From Chitinophaga pinensis (lineage in GTDB: Bacteria; Bacteroidota; Bacteroidia; Flavobacteriales_D; Crocinitomicaceae), in contig CAMAZP010000001.1 of assembly GCA_945863605.1 (NCBI GenBank), positions 62,001 through 126,000 of the forward strand: DNA of 64,000 bases. The letters run 5' to 3'. Below are positions 26,587 through 35,546 of this stretch, piece by piece. A program made the translations under genes and the position numbers. Positions within the stretch are counted from its first letter, which is position 1, and every line of letters begins with the position of its first letter. The notes under the pieces are model-generated. The model saw only the letters and a program-made list of their open reading frames with translations, made no database searches and was not told the origin of the DNA.

Positions 26587-28722
26587 ATGCTAGCAACTGA
26601 CTCACAAACATTAAAGGATTTAGAATTCAATATTATCACAGAGTGGTTGGAAAATTTCTGTATAGGTAAATCAGCTCAATCAAAAATTAGAAAACTTGTT
26701 CCAACTAGTAACTTTACTAAACTAGAATTTGAGCTCAAACAATTAGATGAATTAAGACAAATTCGTATTGTTAATGATACTTTTCCTGCGATTGATTTTG
26801 AAGAATTAGAGGAAGAAATTAAACTTCTTAACATAGAAGATGCAGTAATTTCGATTGAAGGATTTCGTCGTATTTATCAGGCTTCTGATTTAATAAATCG
26901 TCTTTTGAAGTTTTTTGATTTAAGAAATAATAGGTATCCATTATTAGCAAAAATTCTTAAAAATTGTGAATACAATGAAGAAATCAACAAGCGAATAGAT
27001 GAGATTTTTGATCGAGCTGGAAATGTTAAAGATGATGCATCACCAAAATTAGCGGAAATCCGTCATAGAATCAAAGCGCTTCGCAATCAAATAAATAGAA
27101 ATTTTGAACGCGAAATGCGCAAACTTTTGAAAGATAAAATTTTAGGAGATGTTACAGAAGGATTTATAAGTGAGCGTCGAGTTTTGACCGTCCTCTCCTC
27201 ATTTAAGCGAAAAGTACCTGGGAACGTTCATGGATCAAGTAAAACAGGAAGCTTAACTTATGTTGAACCAATTGTAAACGTCCCATTAAACAATGAAATG
27301 GAATTTTTACTAGACGACGAGCGTAAAGAGATTCATCGTATTTTAAAACAACTAACGCGATTGATTTCAGTTCATGCACAATTGATTTCAGCTTACCAAC
27401 AATCGTTAGTTACGCTAGATTTTGTAAATGCTAAATGTAAGTTGGCACTTGATATGAATGCTATTTTACCAGGTATCAACAGAAAAGTTGATTTTGAATT
27501 GGTCGAAGCTTATCACCCAATTTTAAGAAGAAATAATAGTTTAAACTCAAAAGAAACAAAACCGCAACGTATTGTCATCAATGGTAAAAACCGAATGTTA
27601 GTGATTTCAGGACCAAATGCAGGCGGAAAAAGTATAACATTGAAAACCATTGGTTTATTACAAATAATGTTGCAATCAGGACTTTTAATTCCTGTTAATG
27701 AAAACAGTAAAGTTTGTTTTTTTCAACAAATAATTTCTGATATAGGCGACAATCAATCAATTGAAAATGAATTGAGTACTTACTCGTATCGACTTCAACG
27801 AATGCATCATTTTTTGCAAGTTGCAAACGCTAGAACTTTACTATTATTAGATGAATTTGGAACTGGTTCTGATCCTGAATTAGGTGGGGCTTTAGCTGAA
27901 GTTTTCTTTGAAGAAATTTACAATAAGTCAGCATTTGGTGTCATAACAACTCACTATGGAAATATAAAATTAAAGGCAAACGCACTTAATAACGCGGTCA
28001 ATGGTTGTATGTTGTTTGATTCAGAAACTTTAAAACCTAAGTATGAATTTGCATTAGGACAACCAGGTAGTTCTTTTACCTTTGAAGTGGCAAAAATGAA
28101 CGGAATACCATCTGAATTAATTGAAACAGCTAAAAGTTTATTGGACGATAAAAAAGTGAAGCTCGATCGTTTGTTGAATGACCTACAAAAAGAAAAAAAT
28201 TACTTGGAGCGTTTAAATAAAGAACATCTAGAAGCTCAAAGAACAGCTGAAGAAGCTAGATTATTTTTCACCGAGCGAAAAGAAAAATTAGATGAGCGTT
28301 TAAAATCGCAACAACTTGTAAGTGAATCGAATAATAAACAGTTAATTGCTGGTAAAAAGATGCTTACTTTCATTGATAAATTCAATGTAAAGTCAAGAAA
28401 AAAAGATGTGAATAATGCATTATTTGAGGAAATAAGAACTTTTCTTCGTCTTGAAAAATCGAAAACAGAACTTAAGATACAGCAAGAAAAACAAAAAGAC
28501 TTAGAACTCAAGCAGTCAAAATCACCAAAGAAAGTAAAAAAACAATTAATCGAAGAAGATATTTATCAGCAGTCAAAAATTAAAATAGGATCTACAGTTC
28601 AGTTAATTTCAACGAAACAAAAAGGTACTGTTGAATTAATCAAAGCTCGTAATATTTCTGTAATTTTTGGGAATGCGCGTCTGAGGGTTGAACTAGAAAA
28701 ACTACAATTGATTAAAGAATAA
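26587..28722 (+). CDS. mutS2: MutS2-like ATPase without Smr domain
   Basis: 711 residues, shorter than the about 780 of Bacillus MutS2. It has the N-terminal helical lever/core region, Walker A GPNAGGKSITLKT (about 342-354), Walker B LLLLDEFGTGSDPELGG, and ITTHYGNIK. A long charged coiled-coil clamp follows (about 515-620, KEKNYLERLNKEHLEAQ). The C-terminus ends in a KOW-like beta segment (KIGSTVQLISTKQKGTVEL) without the Smr nuclease module and its LHG motif. Bacillus MutS2 acts on collided ribosomes and recombination intermediates; without Smr this one should lack the nuclease function. It appears to be transcribed alone. Confidence 0.9.
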   Translation: MLATDSQTLKDLEFNIITEWLENFCIGKSAQSKIRKLVPTSNFTKLEFELKQLDELRQIRIVNDTFPAIDFEELEEEIKLLNIEDAVISIEGFRRIYQASDLINRLLKFFDLRNNRYPLLAKILKNCEYNEEINKRIDEIFDRAGNVKDDASPKLAEIRHRIKALRNQINRNFEREMRKLLKDKILGDVTEGFISERRVLTVLSSFKRKVPGNVHGSSKTGSLTYVEPIVNVPLNNEMEFLLDDERKEIHRILKQLTRLISVHAQLISAYQQSLVTLDFVNAKCKLALDMNAILPGINRKVDFELVEAYHPILRRNNSLNSKETKPQRIVINGKNRMLVISGPNAGGKSITLKTIGLLQIMLQSGLLIPVNENSKVCFFQQIISDIGDNQSIENELSTYSYRLQRMHHFLQVANARTLLLLDEFGTGSDPELGGALAEVFFEEIYNKSAFGVITTHYGNIKLKANALNNAVNGCMLFDSETLKPKYEFALGQPGSSFTFEVAKMNGIPSELIETAKSLLDDKKVKLDRLLNDLQKEKNYLERLNKEHLEAQRTAEEARLFFTERKEKLDERLKSQQLVSESNNKQLIAGKKMLTFIDKFNVKSRKKDVNNALFEEIRTFLRLEKSKTELKIQQEKQKDLELKQSKSPKKVKKQLIEEDIYQQSKIKIGSTVQLISTKQKGTVELIKARNISVIFGNARLRVELEKLQLIKE

Positions 28723-28771
28723 TTGTTTTAGATTCTAAAATCTTTAAAGGATAGTTATATAAAGTACTTTC

Positions 28772-29359
28772 TTATTTCTCAGTATTAATTTGAAATCCCA
28801 ATCCTGCTGAAAACAATATCTCATCTATCTTATGTTTTCCAGTTTGGGTTCCTCGAATTGTTGAATTAACATAGCTTAGATTGGCAAAAAAATGAAAATA
28901 ATCCCAGACATAATAGTCAGCACCGAGTTTTAATGCAAAAGATGGGGCTACATAAAATTGTCTTTCATATGAAGTGTGGTCATAATCAGCCATTAAAACG
29001 CCCATTTGTGCACCTGTTGCAATTTTAAAATTATTCTTTCCAAAATGACGAAAACCTCCGAAATAGATGCGATTCATATAATTTGGATTTGTAAAACTTG
29101 AACTACCTGAATATTTTGCATCAATGAATTGAAAAATCTCTCCTCGAAAGCTATAATTTTCATCAACTACATATTCTAAAAATCCATTTAAGTAAATTGA
29201 ATTCGCTTTATTTTGGAGCATTCTACCCGTTGTAATTGTTGCAGATGCTTTTATTAGTCCAGGTCGAAAATAGTTATCATTTGAGGCGTTTTTAGTTTTT
29301 TGAGCGACAAAAGTAAAACAGTTCAGTAGTATCGAAAATAGTATTATTTGCCTCCCCAT
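28772..29359 (-). CDS. Predicted outer-membrane beta-barrel protein
   Basis: 195 residues. A signal peptide (MGRQIILFSILLNCFTFVAQ) is followed by alternating aromatic strands such as YSFRGEIFQFIDAKY, RIYFGGFRHFGKNNFKIATG and DYYVWDYFHFFANLSYVNS. It ends with LGFQINTEK. This fits a small eight-stranded outer-membrane barrel; no named family is recognised. It overlaps the end of the upstream gene (29344-29976) by 16 bases and is the last gene of a minus-strand run that starts with the S8 protease. Confidence 0.7.
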   Translation of the reverse strand: MGRQIILFSILLNCFTFVAQKTKNASNDNYFRPGLIKASATITTGRMLQNKANSIYLNGFLEYVVDENYSFRGEIFQFIDAKYSGSSSFTNPNYMNRIYFGGFRHFGKNNFKIATGAQMGVLMADYDHTSYERQFYVAPSFALKLGADYYVWDYFHFFANLSYVNSTIRGTQTGKHKIDEILFSAGLGFQINTEK

Positions 29360-29976
29360 AAGTCGATAATTTTGTAATGAATACCCAGATTGATAAGTAA
29401 GTGACCTTCTAAACTAGCTCCGTGATTATGATTATTAGTATAAACTAGTTGGTTATTTACAACTTCTGGATGAATTTCATTACCAAGATGAATCATATAT
29501 TGTCCCATAACTGTAAAATCCAAGCGCTGTGTTAGATTTATATGTGTACCAATTCCCATTTGAACAGCCGAACTCCAACGCTCAGCAAAATTAGTTCGAT
29601 TGGAATTTTCAACTATATGCGTATAATCAAAACAATGACCTGCTAAAATATAGGGTTTAAAAAGTTGTTTTTCTTTTAAATATGGATAAAACAATACACT
29701 CCAGCCAATGTGGTAATCAGTTCGATTAGCTATTTCTTTAACATCTGCGGTCAAGTAATCGAAAAACCAATCTGTGTTTACTCGTTCAGCTAGTTGTATG
29801 CGAAATTGACCTCCTGCGCCAGTTCCGAAATTACCCGTTTCACTATCATTGAAAAGTGAAACAGTTGTTCGCACACCAAGACTTAAAATACCACTTTCGT
29901 TATTTTTAATCTTTAATGGTTGAGAAAGAGATAGGAATGAAATTCCATAAAAATAAGCAACTAGAAATTTTTTCAA
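29344..29976 (-). CDS. Predicted outer-membrane protein
   Basis: 210 residues if read from TTG 29976, which gives a clean signal peptide (MKKFLVAYFYGISFLSLSQ) and a 10-base gap after the S8 protease stop. An ATG at 30024 is also in frame but would place 16 awkward residues before the signal peptide and overlap the protease gene by 38 bases. The mature part has barrel-like strands (GILSLGVRTTVSLF, GGQFRIQLAERVNTDWFF, RLDFTVMGQYMIHLG) and a His-containing NHNHGASLEGHLLINLGIHY. Function is unknown. It may work with the following barrel protein. Confidence 0.68.
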   Translation of the reverse strand: MKKFLVAYFYGISFLSLSQPLKIKNNESGILSLGVRTTVSLFNDSETGNFGTGAGGQFRIQLAERVNTDWFFDYLTADVKEIANRTDYHIGWSVLFYPYLKEKQLFKPYILAGHCFDYTHIVENSNRTNFAERWSSAVQMGIGTHINLTQRLDFTVMGQYMIHLGNEIHPEVVNNQLVYTNNHNHGASLEGHLLINLGIHYKIIDLWGGK

Positions 29977-29986
29977 ACTATTTTTT

Positions 29987-32767
29987 TTATTCAACAATAA
30001 ATCGTTTAACAATACATTGACCATTTTCGAACATCATTTCAAGTAAATAAATACTTGGGTTAAGTTCTCTGATGTCTAAGGTAAAAAAATCATTATTAGT
30101 AACTTCCTTAGCTAATTTGCCATCTAAAGAAAATAGTTTAAAGTGTATCATTCCTTTTGCTTCAATATTCAAATCACTATCAGTTGGATTTGGATATATT
30201 TTTATTGAAGATTCTACTTCCTCCATTAAAGAAGCATTTGTAAATACAGTTATTGTTGAAGAAGTATTAATTACACATCCAAAAGCATCTGTAATTGAAT
30301 AATTGATTGCATGCGAACCAACACCGGCCAATCCAGGATGAAAACTAGTTCCAATAACTCCAGGGCCTGAATAGGTTCCACCAGCAGGAATACCCTCTGT
30401 TAAATTAATAGGTGCAGAACCTTGACTTATTTGGCTAACAGATTCAGTGTAATTAATTGATTCAATAGCGTAAAAATCTATGAATAAAGAGTCACTTGAG
30501 GTGCAACCAACAGAATTAGATCCTGTTACATAATACATACTTGCTGTTGGATAAAAAGGCACTCCATTCTGTATTCCACCTGTCCAATTATATGAGCTTG
30601 CAGTTCCCGTTCCATAGAGAATAATCTCTGTATTTGGACAAATTAAAAGATTTGGACCTGCATCTACATAAGGATTTGAATAAGAAGCTAAATTAATGGT
30701 ATTAGATCTTGATATACAGCCCATTACATCAGTGACAACTGTTCGATATGCCCCGGGAGTTGTGGTTATCGTTGATAAAGATTGTGTACCATTAGACCAT
30801 AATATCGATGTAGGTATCATGCTTGTTGATAATGTCAATGTTGCACTTGACCCCGGGCAGATTCCATTTGGACCATTTATATTTACGGGGCGATGTTTTT
30901 GAAGAATTGTTTCTTGGCCGTTAACTATACCATTACCATATGCAACATTAGGTGTTATACCTGTTGAAGCTGTTGTATTTGCAGTATTTAATAAATCATC
31001 TTTAAAATCTTGAAAAGTTGCTTTTGAACATTTTTGTAGATATAAAGCAGCAATTCCAGCAACAACTGGGGAAGCCATAGAAGTACCTCCATTTCTAACA
31101 TGAAAACCTCCTTGATCTATGGAGGGGTTGTTAGCAGGATTTGATAGAAACCACATTGGCCCGGCTGTAAGAGATATTCCCCCACTTGCAACAATGTCAG
31201 GTTTTATAATTCCATGACGACTTGGACCTTTACTACTTGTTGGTTCGAGTGTTCCAACTTGAACATAATTGGAAGGTAAATACGTGTTACCGTTTTTATC
31301 AATATGACTAGAACGATTGCGAATATTTCCTACGGATATTACTTTATCAGAACAATTCCATGATGAAACAATAGTTTGTAGTGTGTCAGGAGCATTGTAA
31401 TGTGCTATGTCTGGATATATTGATACGTCTGGAATTTCAGTTTCAAAATCACTGAATCCAAGCCAAGCTCCTCCCCAAATATCATATATTCCTGTTCCAA
31501 ATGTTTTAAATTGAAACAAATAATTCAAAGAATCAATTGTTCTAAATAATATTTGTGCATGAAAATTTGACCCTACTATTTCTGTATATGTTTCAATGCA
31601 AGCAATTCTATCACCAAATTGGTTATATATTGTATCGTAAACTGGAACTTGATTTAAATTGTCATAGATATTTCTAAAATTAGTTTGCCCTCTCAATTCA
31701 AATGTTGGAGCAGGTAGATTCGCACCGAATGAATAAAAGAAATTAGTTACAGTATCTGCCCAAAGATCAAAAATAATTTTATTAGTTCCAGCAACAGTAT
31801 TCATTGGATTATTTTTGCACCAAACGAAAGTTGTATCTTGGCTTAAATTACCACGAACATGGTATTTCCCTTGCTCACCGGAATTTCCTGCTGCACAGAC
31901 CACAATTCTTCCTTCTTTTTCACTTAATAATTGGTCAATAAATTCTGCGGCTGGATCTTTTCCATCGTGACTACCGAGATAAGTTCCTAACGACAAATTT
32001 ATGACTGCTGGTTTACCTAAAGAGTCTGCTACTTTGAATATGTAATCGCAAGCATCAGCAATTGTCAAGGTCCAATTCGGAAGTCCAAAATCAGTTTCAA
32101 CAACAATTATATCAGCTTCTGGTGCAACCCCTTTGTTTGTATTGTTTGCTCTTCCATTTCCAACGGCCATTCCAGATACTGTAGTTCCATGTGCTGTTCC
32201 TGTTTCTAAACTTGTACATTGACCGTTGTCAATTTGTGTTTTATCCCAAACTATACCATAACCATAGCCTTCAGGGATTGCACCATTATTTGTTGTATGA
32301 TCCCAATAACGTAGAACTCTTGTTTTACCATTTGAAAGTTTAAAATCAGGATGATTAAAGTCAATTCCTTCATCAACAATTCCAACAATTACTCCTTTAC
32401 CTGTATAACTTGTATCTAAGCTAACTCCTTGGTGAATTAAGTTTATTTTATGACGAAAAACAGCTGAATCCCCCAATGAAATGGGAGGAGCAAACTCAAA
32501 ATAAAATTTATCAATTGTTCCATTTAATCGTTGTTGATTTATCCAATCTGGTCTAGATTGAATAAATAACCAATTTGGAGTTTCATATTTAATTTTTACC
32601 TTTTCTTTTTCTAAAAATTGTTTATTTGAAATCGAATTTGGAACAGTGAAGGAAGTTAATGTTGTTGGGTTATCTTTCAAATAATCTTCAAATCGCAAAT
32701 ATGATTTTTGGTTAAAACCAATATTGGCAATTAAAATGGTAAAAAAAATAAGAGTACTATTTTTCAT
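29987..32767 (-). CDS. T9SS-secreted S8 (subtilisin-like) serine protease
   Basis: 926 residues from ATG 32767, which begins a signal peptide (MKNSTLIFFTILIANIGFNQ). A further in-frame start at 32806 lies upstream of the -7 box and is unlikely. The catalytic triad is Asp in VGIVDEGIDFNHPDF, His in GTAHGTTVSGMAVGNG and Ser in GTSMASPVVAGIAALY. A large insertion separates His and Ser. Ig/PKD-like domains follow (NPYVDAGPNLLICPNTEIIL and others, about 660-840). The type A sorting domain ends the protein (IKIYPNPTDSDLNIEAKG, VKRFIVE). It should be exported across both membranes and anchored or released as an extracellular protease. Confidence 0.92.
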   Translation of the reverse strand: MKNSTLIFFTILIANIGFNQKSYLRFEDYLKDNPTTLTSFTVPNSISNKQFLEKEKVKIKYETPNWLFIQSRPDWINQQRLNGTIDKFYFEFAPPISLGDSAVFRHKINLIHQGVSLDTSYTGKGVIVGIVDEGIDFNHPDFKLSNGKTRVLRYWDHTTNNGAIPEGYGYGIVWDKTQIDNGQCTSLETGTAHGTTVSGMAVGNGRANNTNKGVAPEADIIVVETDFGLPNWTLTIADACDYIFKVADSLGKPAVINLSLGTYLGSHDGKDPAAEFIDQLLSEKEGRIVVCAAGNSGEQGKYHVRGNLSQDTTFVWCKNNPMNTVAGTNKIIFDLWADTVTNFFYSFGANLPAPTFELRGQTNFRNIYDNLNQVPVYDTIYNQFGDRIACIETYTEIVGSNFHAQILFRTIDSLNYLFQFKTFGTGIYDIWGGAWLGFSDFETEIPDVSIYPDIAHYNAPDTLQTIVSSWNCSDKVISVGNIRNRSSHIDKNGNTYLPSNYVQVGTLEPTSSKGPSRHGIIKPDIVASGGISLTAGPMWFLSNPANNPSIDQGGFHVRNGGTSMASPVVAGIAALYLQKCSKATFQDFKDDLLNTANTTASTGITPNVAYGNGIVNGQETILQKHRPVNINGPNGICPGSSATLTLSTSMIPTSILWSNGTQSLSTITTTPGAYRTVVTDVMGCISRSNTINLASYSNPYVDAGPNLLICPNTEIILYGTGTASSYNWTGGIQNGVPFYPTASMYYVTGSNSVGCTSSDSLFIDFYAIESINYTESVSQISQGSAPINLTEGIPAGGTYSGPGVIGTSFHPGLAGVGSHAINYSITDAFGCVINTSSTITVFTNASLMEEVESSIKIYPNPTDSDLNIEAKGMIHFKLFSLDGKLAKEVTNNDFFTLDIRELNPSIYLLEMMFENGQCIVKRFIVE

Positions 32768-32781
32768 AAACAAAATAATTT

Positions 32782-32789
32782 CAAAATTA
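32782..32789 (-). promoter_or_regulatory. Candidate -7 element of the S8/T9SS protease gene
   Basis: Minus-strand TAATTTTG is a perfect TAnnTTTG, 15 bases before ATG 32767. A TTTG at 32815-32818 is 25 bases further upstream. Its position argues for the 32767 start rather than 32806. Confidence 0.42.
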
Positions 32790-32864
32790 TAAAAAGAGTC
32801 AGTCAACTATTTACCAAATTTAAATACAATTCTTATTAAACTGAATTATTCACATTATAAATGT

Positions 32865-32872
32865 TATTTTTG
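32865..32872 (+). promoter_or_regulatory. Candidate -7 element of the second S8 protease gene
   Basis: TATTTTTG matches TAnnTTTG exactly and ends 14 bases before the ATG at 32887. No clear -33 element was found. Confidence 0.38.
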
Positions 32873-32886
32873 AAAAAAAATATTTC

Positions 32887-34269
32887 ATGAAAAAGACATT
32901 CGTTAAAATTGGTTTACTTACAGCTTTATTAGCATTTAATACAAAAATTATTGCTCAAGCAATTCCTGGAACATTAAATTGGTACAATGGTGAAGGTACA
33001 GGTATGCTGACTGATAAAGCTTATGGTTTATTGAAAAAGAAAACGTCTCAATCAGTAATTGTAGCTGTCATTGATTCTGGAGTAGATATAGAACATGAGG
33101 ATTTACAAGGGAAAATTTGGGTAAACTCGAAGGAAATACCAAAAAATGGAATAGATGATGATAAAAATGGTTACATCGATGATGTTCATGGCTGGAACTT
33201 TTTAGGGAATTCAAAAGGCGAAAATCTTGATGCAGCTCGTTTGGAAAAAACACGTATTCTCGCAAAATTAATGGAGAAATATAATGGAATTGACCCCGCT
33301 ACCATAGCTTTCGATGAAGAATTTACGTTGTATGAAACTGTTAAAAATGAGATTGAAAATGATTTGGCAAATTTCGAACAATATTTACCAATGATTGAAA
33401 GTGGTCAATTAGACAAAGAGACAGCTCAATATATTATGGATCAACTAAAATACAACTTAAATGTTGATTATGACGATCGTTCTTTAATTGGAGACAATGT
33501 TGATGATTTTAATGATAAGAATTACGGTAATGGAGATGTTGAAGGTCCAGATGCTTTACATGGAACCCATGTTTCAGGTATTATTTGTGCATTACGTGGA
33601 AATGAAAAAGGTGGAGATGGAGTAGCAGATAATGTGAAAATTATGTCTTTAAGAGCAGTTCCAAATGGTGATGAGCAAGATAAAGATATCGCACTTGCAA
33701 TCCGTTATGCAGTAGATAATGGTGCACAAATAATAAATATGTCATTTGGGAAAGCATATTCACCTCATCAAGAGGAAGTTTTTGCAGCTTTTCAATATGC
33801 AGATGAACATGGGGTATTATGTATTCATGCAGCAGGAAATGATGCAAAAGACATTGACTACGAACCAAATTACCCTACTTCATTATATAGTTTCCAAGGA
33901 GAACCTTTAGCCCATTTCATAACTATTGGTGCTTCTACGAAAGATAAAAATGAATTGGTTGCTTCTTTTTCAAATTTCGGTCAAAAAGGAGTTGATATTT
34001 TTGCACCAGGATTCGAAATTTATAATAGTGTTCCACAGAGCGAATATAAAAATTTACAGGGGACATCAATGGCTGCTCCTATGGTTGCGGGAGTAGCAGC
34101 TATGTTGAAATCCTATTTTCCTAATTTACCGATGAAAACAATTAAAGATGTTATGTTTAGTACTTCTGTTAAATATGAGGATTTAACCCCTCTTTGTACA
34201 ACTGGTGGTGTTGTTAATGTCTACAATGCTGTAAAAGCATGTATAGCGTTGGAGAAAAGTAAAAAATAA
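32887..34269 (+). CDS. S8 family peptidase with insertion between Asp and His
   Basis: 460 residues. The signal peptide ends at about 24 (FNTKIIAQA). The triad is Asp in VAVIDSGVDIEHEDL (about 58), His in LHGTHVSGIICALRG (about 225) and Ser in QGTSMAAPMVAGVAAML (about 396). Between Asp and His is an acidic insertion of about 110 residues with a calcium-loop-like GIDDDKNGYIDD and a helical stretch (LEKTRILAKLMEKYNG). It has no T9SS tail, so it probably stays periplasmic. The oppositely oriented T9SS protease gene starts 119 bases away, making a divergent protease pair. Confidence 0.92.
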   Translation: MKKTFVKIGLLTALLAFNTKIIAQAIPGTLNWYNGEGTGMLTDKAYGLLKKKTSQSVIVAVIDSGVDIEHEDLQGKIWVNSKEIPKNGIDDDKNGYIDDVHGWNFLGNSKGENLDAARLEKTRILAKLMEKYNGIDPATIAFDEEFTLYETVKNEIENDLANFEQYLPMIESGQLDKETAQYIMDQLKYNLNVDYDDRSLIGDNVDDFNDKNYGNGDVEGPDALHGTHVSGIICALRGNEKGGDGVADNVKIMSLRAVPNGDEQDKDIALAIRYAVDNGAQIINMSFGKAYSPHQEEVFAAFQYADEHGVLCIHAAGNDAKDIDYEPNYPTSLYSFQGEPLAHFITIGASTKDKNELVASFSNFGQKGVDIFAPGFEIYNSVPQSEYKNLQGTSMAAPMVAGVAAMLKSYFPNLPMKTIKDVMFSTSVKYEDLTPLCTTGGVVNVYNAVKACIALEKSKK

Positions 34270-34329
34270 TACTGTATTTAGAATTTAAATTTTACGTTTT
34301 TAAATTTAAACTTCTGCTTCCTTGTTAAA

Positions 34330-34785
34330 ATGAAAATTATCTTCTTTTTATTGTTTATCTTATATTCTTGCAACTCCTTTACTCAAAAGGAAATTCAAAC
34401 ATTAGATAAATTAATTGACTCGTGGCATTCAGCTGCTTCAAATGCTGATTTTAATGCCTATTTTTCACCAACATCAATCGATTTTATTTTTTTAGGAACT
34501 GCACCAGGAGAGCGTTGGTCAAAAAAGGAATTTCAAGATTTTTCAAAACCCTATTTTGAAAAAGGAAAGGCATGGGATTTCAAACCTAGTATGCGAAAAT
34601 GGAATTTTTCTAAAGATGGAAAGACAGCATGGTTTGATGAAGATTTAAAAACTTGGATGGAGGATTGTCGCGGCAGCGGTGTATGTATTAAAGAAAAAGG
34701 GGAATGGAAGATTGCATATTACAATCTTACTGTTTTGATTGAAAACGAGAAAATTAAAGATTTTATTGAACTTAGAAAGCAATAA
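34330..34785 (+). CDS. SnoaL-like/NTF2-fold protein (DUF4440 type)
   Basis: 151 residues. The short signal region (MKIIFFLLFILYSCNSFTQ) contains a Cys in LYSC that could be a lipobox. The NTF2-like fold is suggested by IDSWHSAASNADFNAYF, DFIFLGTAPGERWSKKEF and the C-terminal CIKEKGEWKIAYYNLTVLI. Such proteins often accompany proteases or are stress-related; no catalytic assignment is possible. It follows the S8 protease by 60 bases on the same strand and may be co-transcribed. Confidence 0.78.
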   Translation: MKIIFFLLFILYSCNSFTQKEIQTLDKLIDSWHSAASNADFNAYFSPTSIDFIFLGTAPGERWSKKEFQDFSKPYFEKGKAWDFKPSMRKWNFSKDGKTAWFDEDLKTWMEDCRGSGVCIKEKGEWKIAYYNLTVLIENEKIKDFIELRKQ

Positions 34786-34899
34786 AGTATTTTTTTTGTT
34801 GCTAACGATTTCTTAAGGTACTTTGAGACAATTTAATTTTTAGTTACTAAACTTTAGTTACACAAACAACTATTTTTTATGCTAAATTTTAAGTTGGTA

Positions 34900-35412
34900 T
34901 TATTTATTTTGTTTTGTTTTTAGGTAGTCTTCTAGTGTATAAATTGTTAGAGCAAAAGCATTTAAATTTTCTTTTGGAAAAACAGTTGTTCCAATAACAT
35001 AATTTTGATTTTTATAATACGAAATAAAACCACCATCGGCTATCTCAGTTCCTATTTCTATAAAATCACTTCGTTTAAGCTCATTCCTAAAAAAATCAAA
35101 TTGTTCTATTTTTTGAAATTGATAAATGATTCTATTTGGAAGTGAATGGGCAGATAAAAGGTAGAACCAACTTTCTGCTTGAATTTTATTTTTTTCCAAT
35201 TTTCCGAAATGCCATATTGTCTCACCATATTTTGTCTGAGTTGGTTCTTCCGATTTATAAAATTTCCATTTTTTAGCAAGAAGAGAGTCATTCACTATTC
35301 CAATATTCATTTTTTGAAATAAAAAAAGGTCGTTAATGGAAAGATTTTGAGTAAAGAAACAAAACGAGAAAATAACAAAAATTAAAGTGATGTACTTTTT
35401 TTTAAAATTCAT
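34900..35412 (-). CDS. Hypothetical exported protein
   Basis: 170 residues. A signal peptide (MNFKKKYITLIFVIFSFCFF) precedes a mature part with no recognised domain: LAKKWKFYKSEEPTQTKYGE, HFGKLEKNKIQAESWFYLLS and QFDFFRNELKRSDF. Its mixed alpha/beta character and the lack of a T9SS tail suggest a periplasmic or membrane-attached protein. It is flanked by gaps of 114 and 134 bases with no clear terminator or promoter and seems to stand alone. Confidence 0.65.
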   Translation of the reverse strand: MNFKKKYITLIFVIFSFCFFTQNLSINDLFLFQKMNIGIVNDSLLAKKWKFYKSEEPTQTKYGETIWHFGKLEKNKIQAESWFYLLSAHSLPNRIIYQFQKIEQFDFFRNELKRSDFIEIGTEIADGGFISYYKNQNYVIGTTVFPKENLNAFALTIYTLEDYLKTKQNK

Positions 35413-35546
35413 TTTAAACTTATATTATTTATTCTAAGAGATAATAGAAACCAAAATAGTGTAAAAAGGATAGTGTAGCTTTTGAAATTTAAACACAATA
35501 TCCTAACATATTCAAAATTTTAAATATACTTCAAGTTCACTTAAAA

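Noticed and set aside
34830..34865. Repeated TTTAGTTAC near 34840-34861
   Set aside because: Two short AT-rich copies between convergent genes; no promoter or symmetric arrangement, so probably chance.
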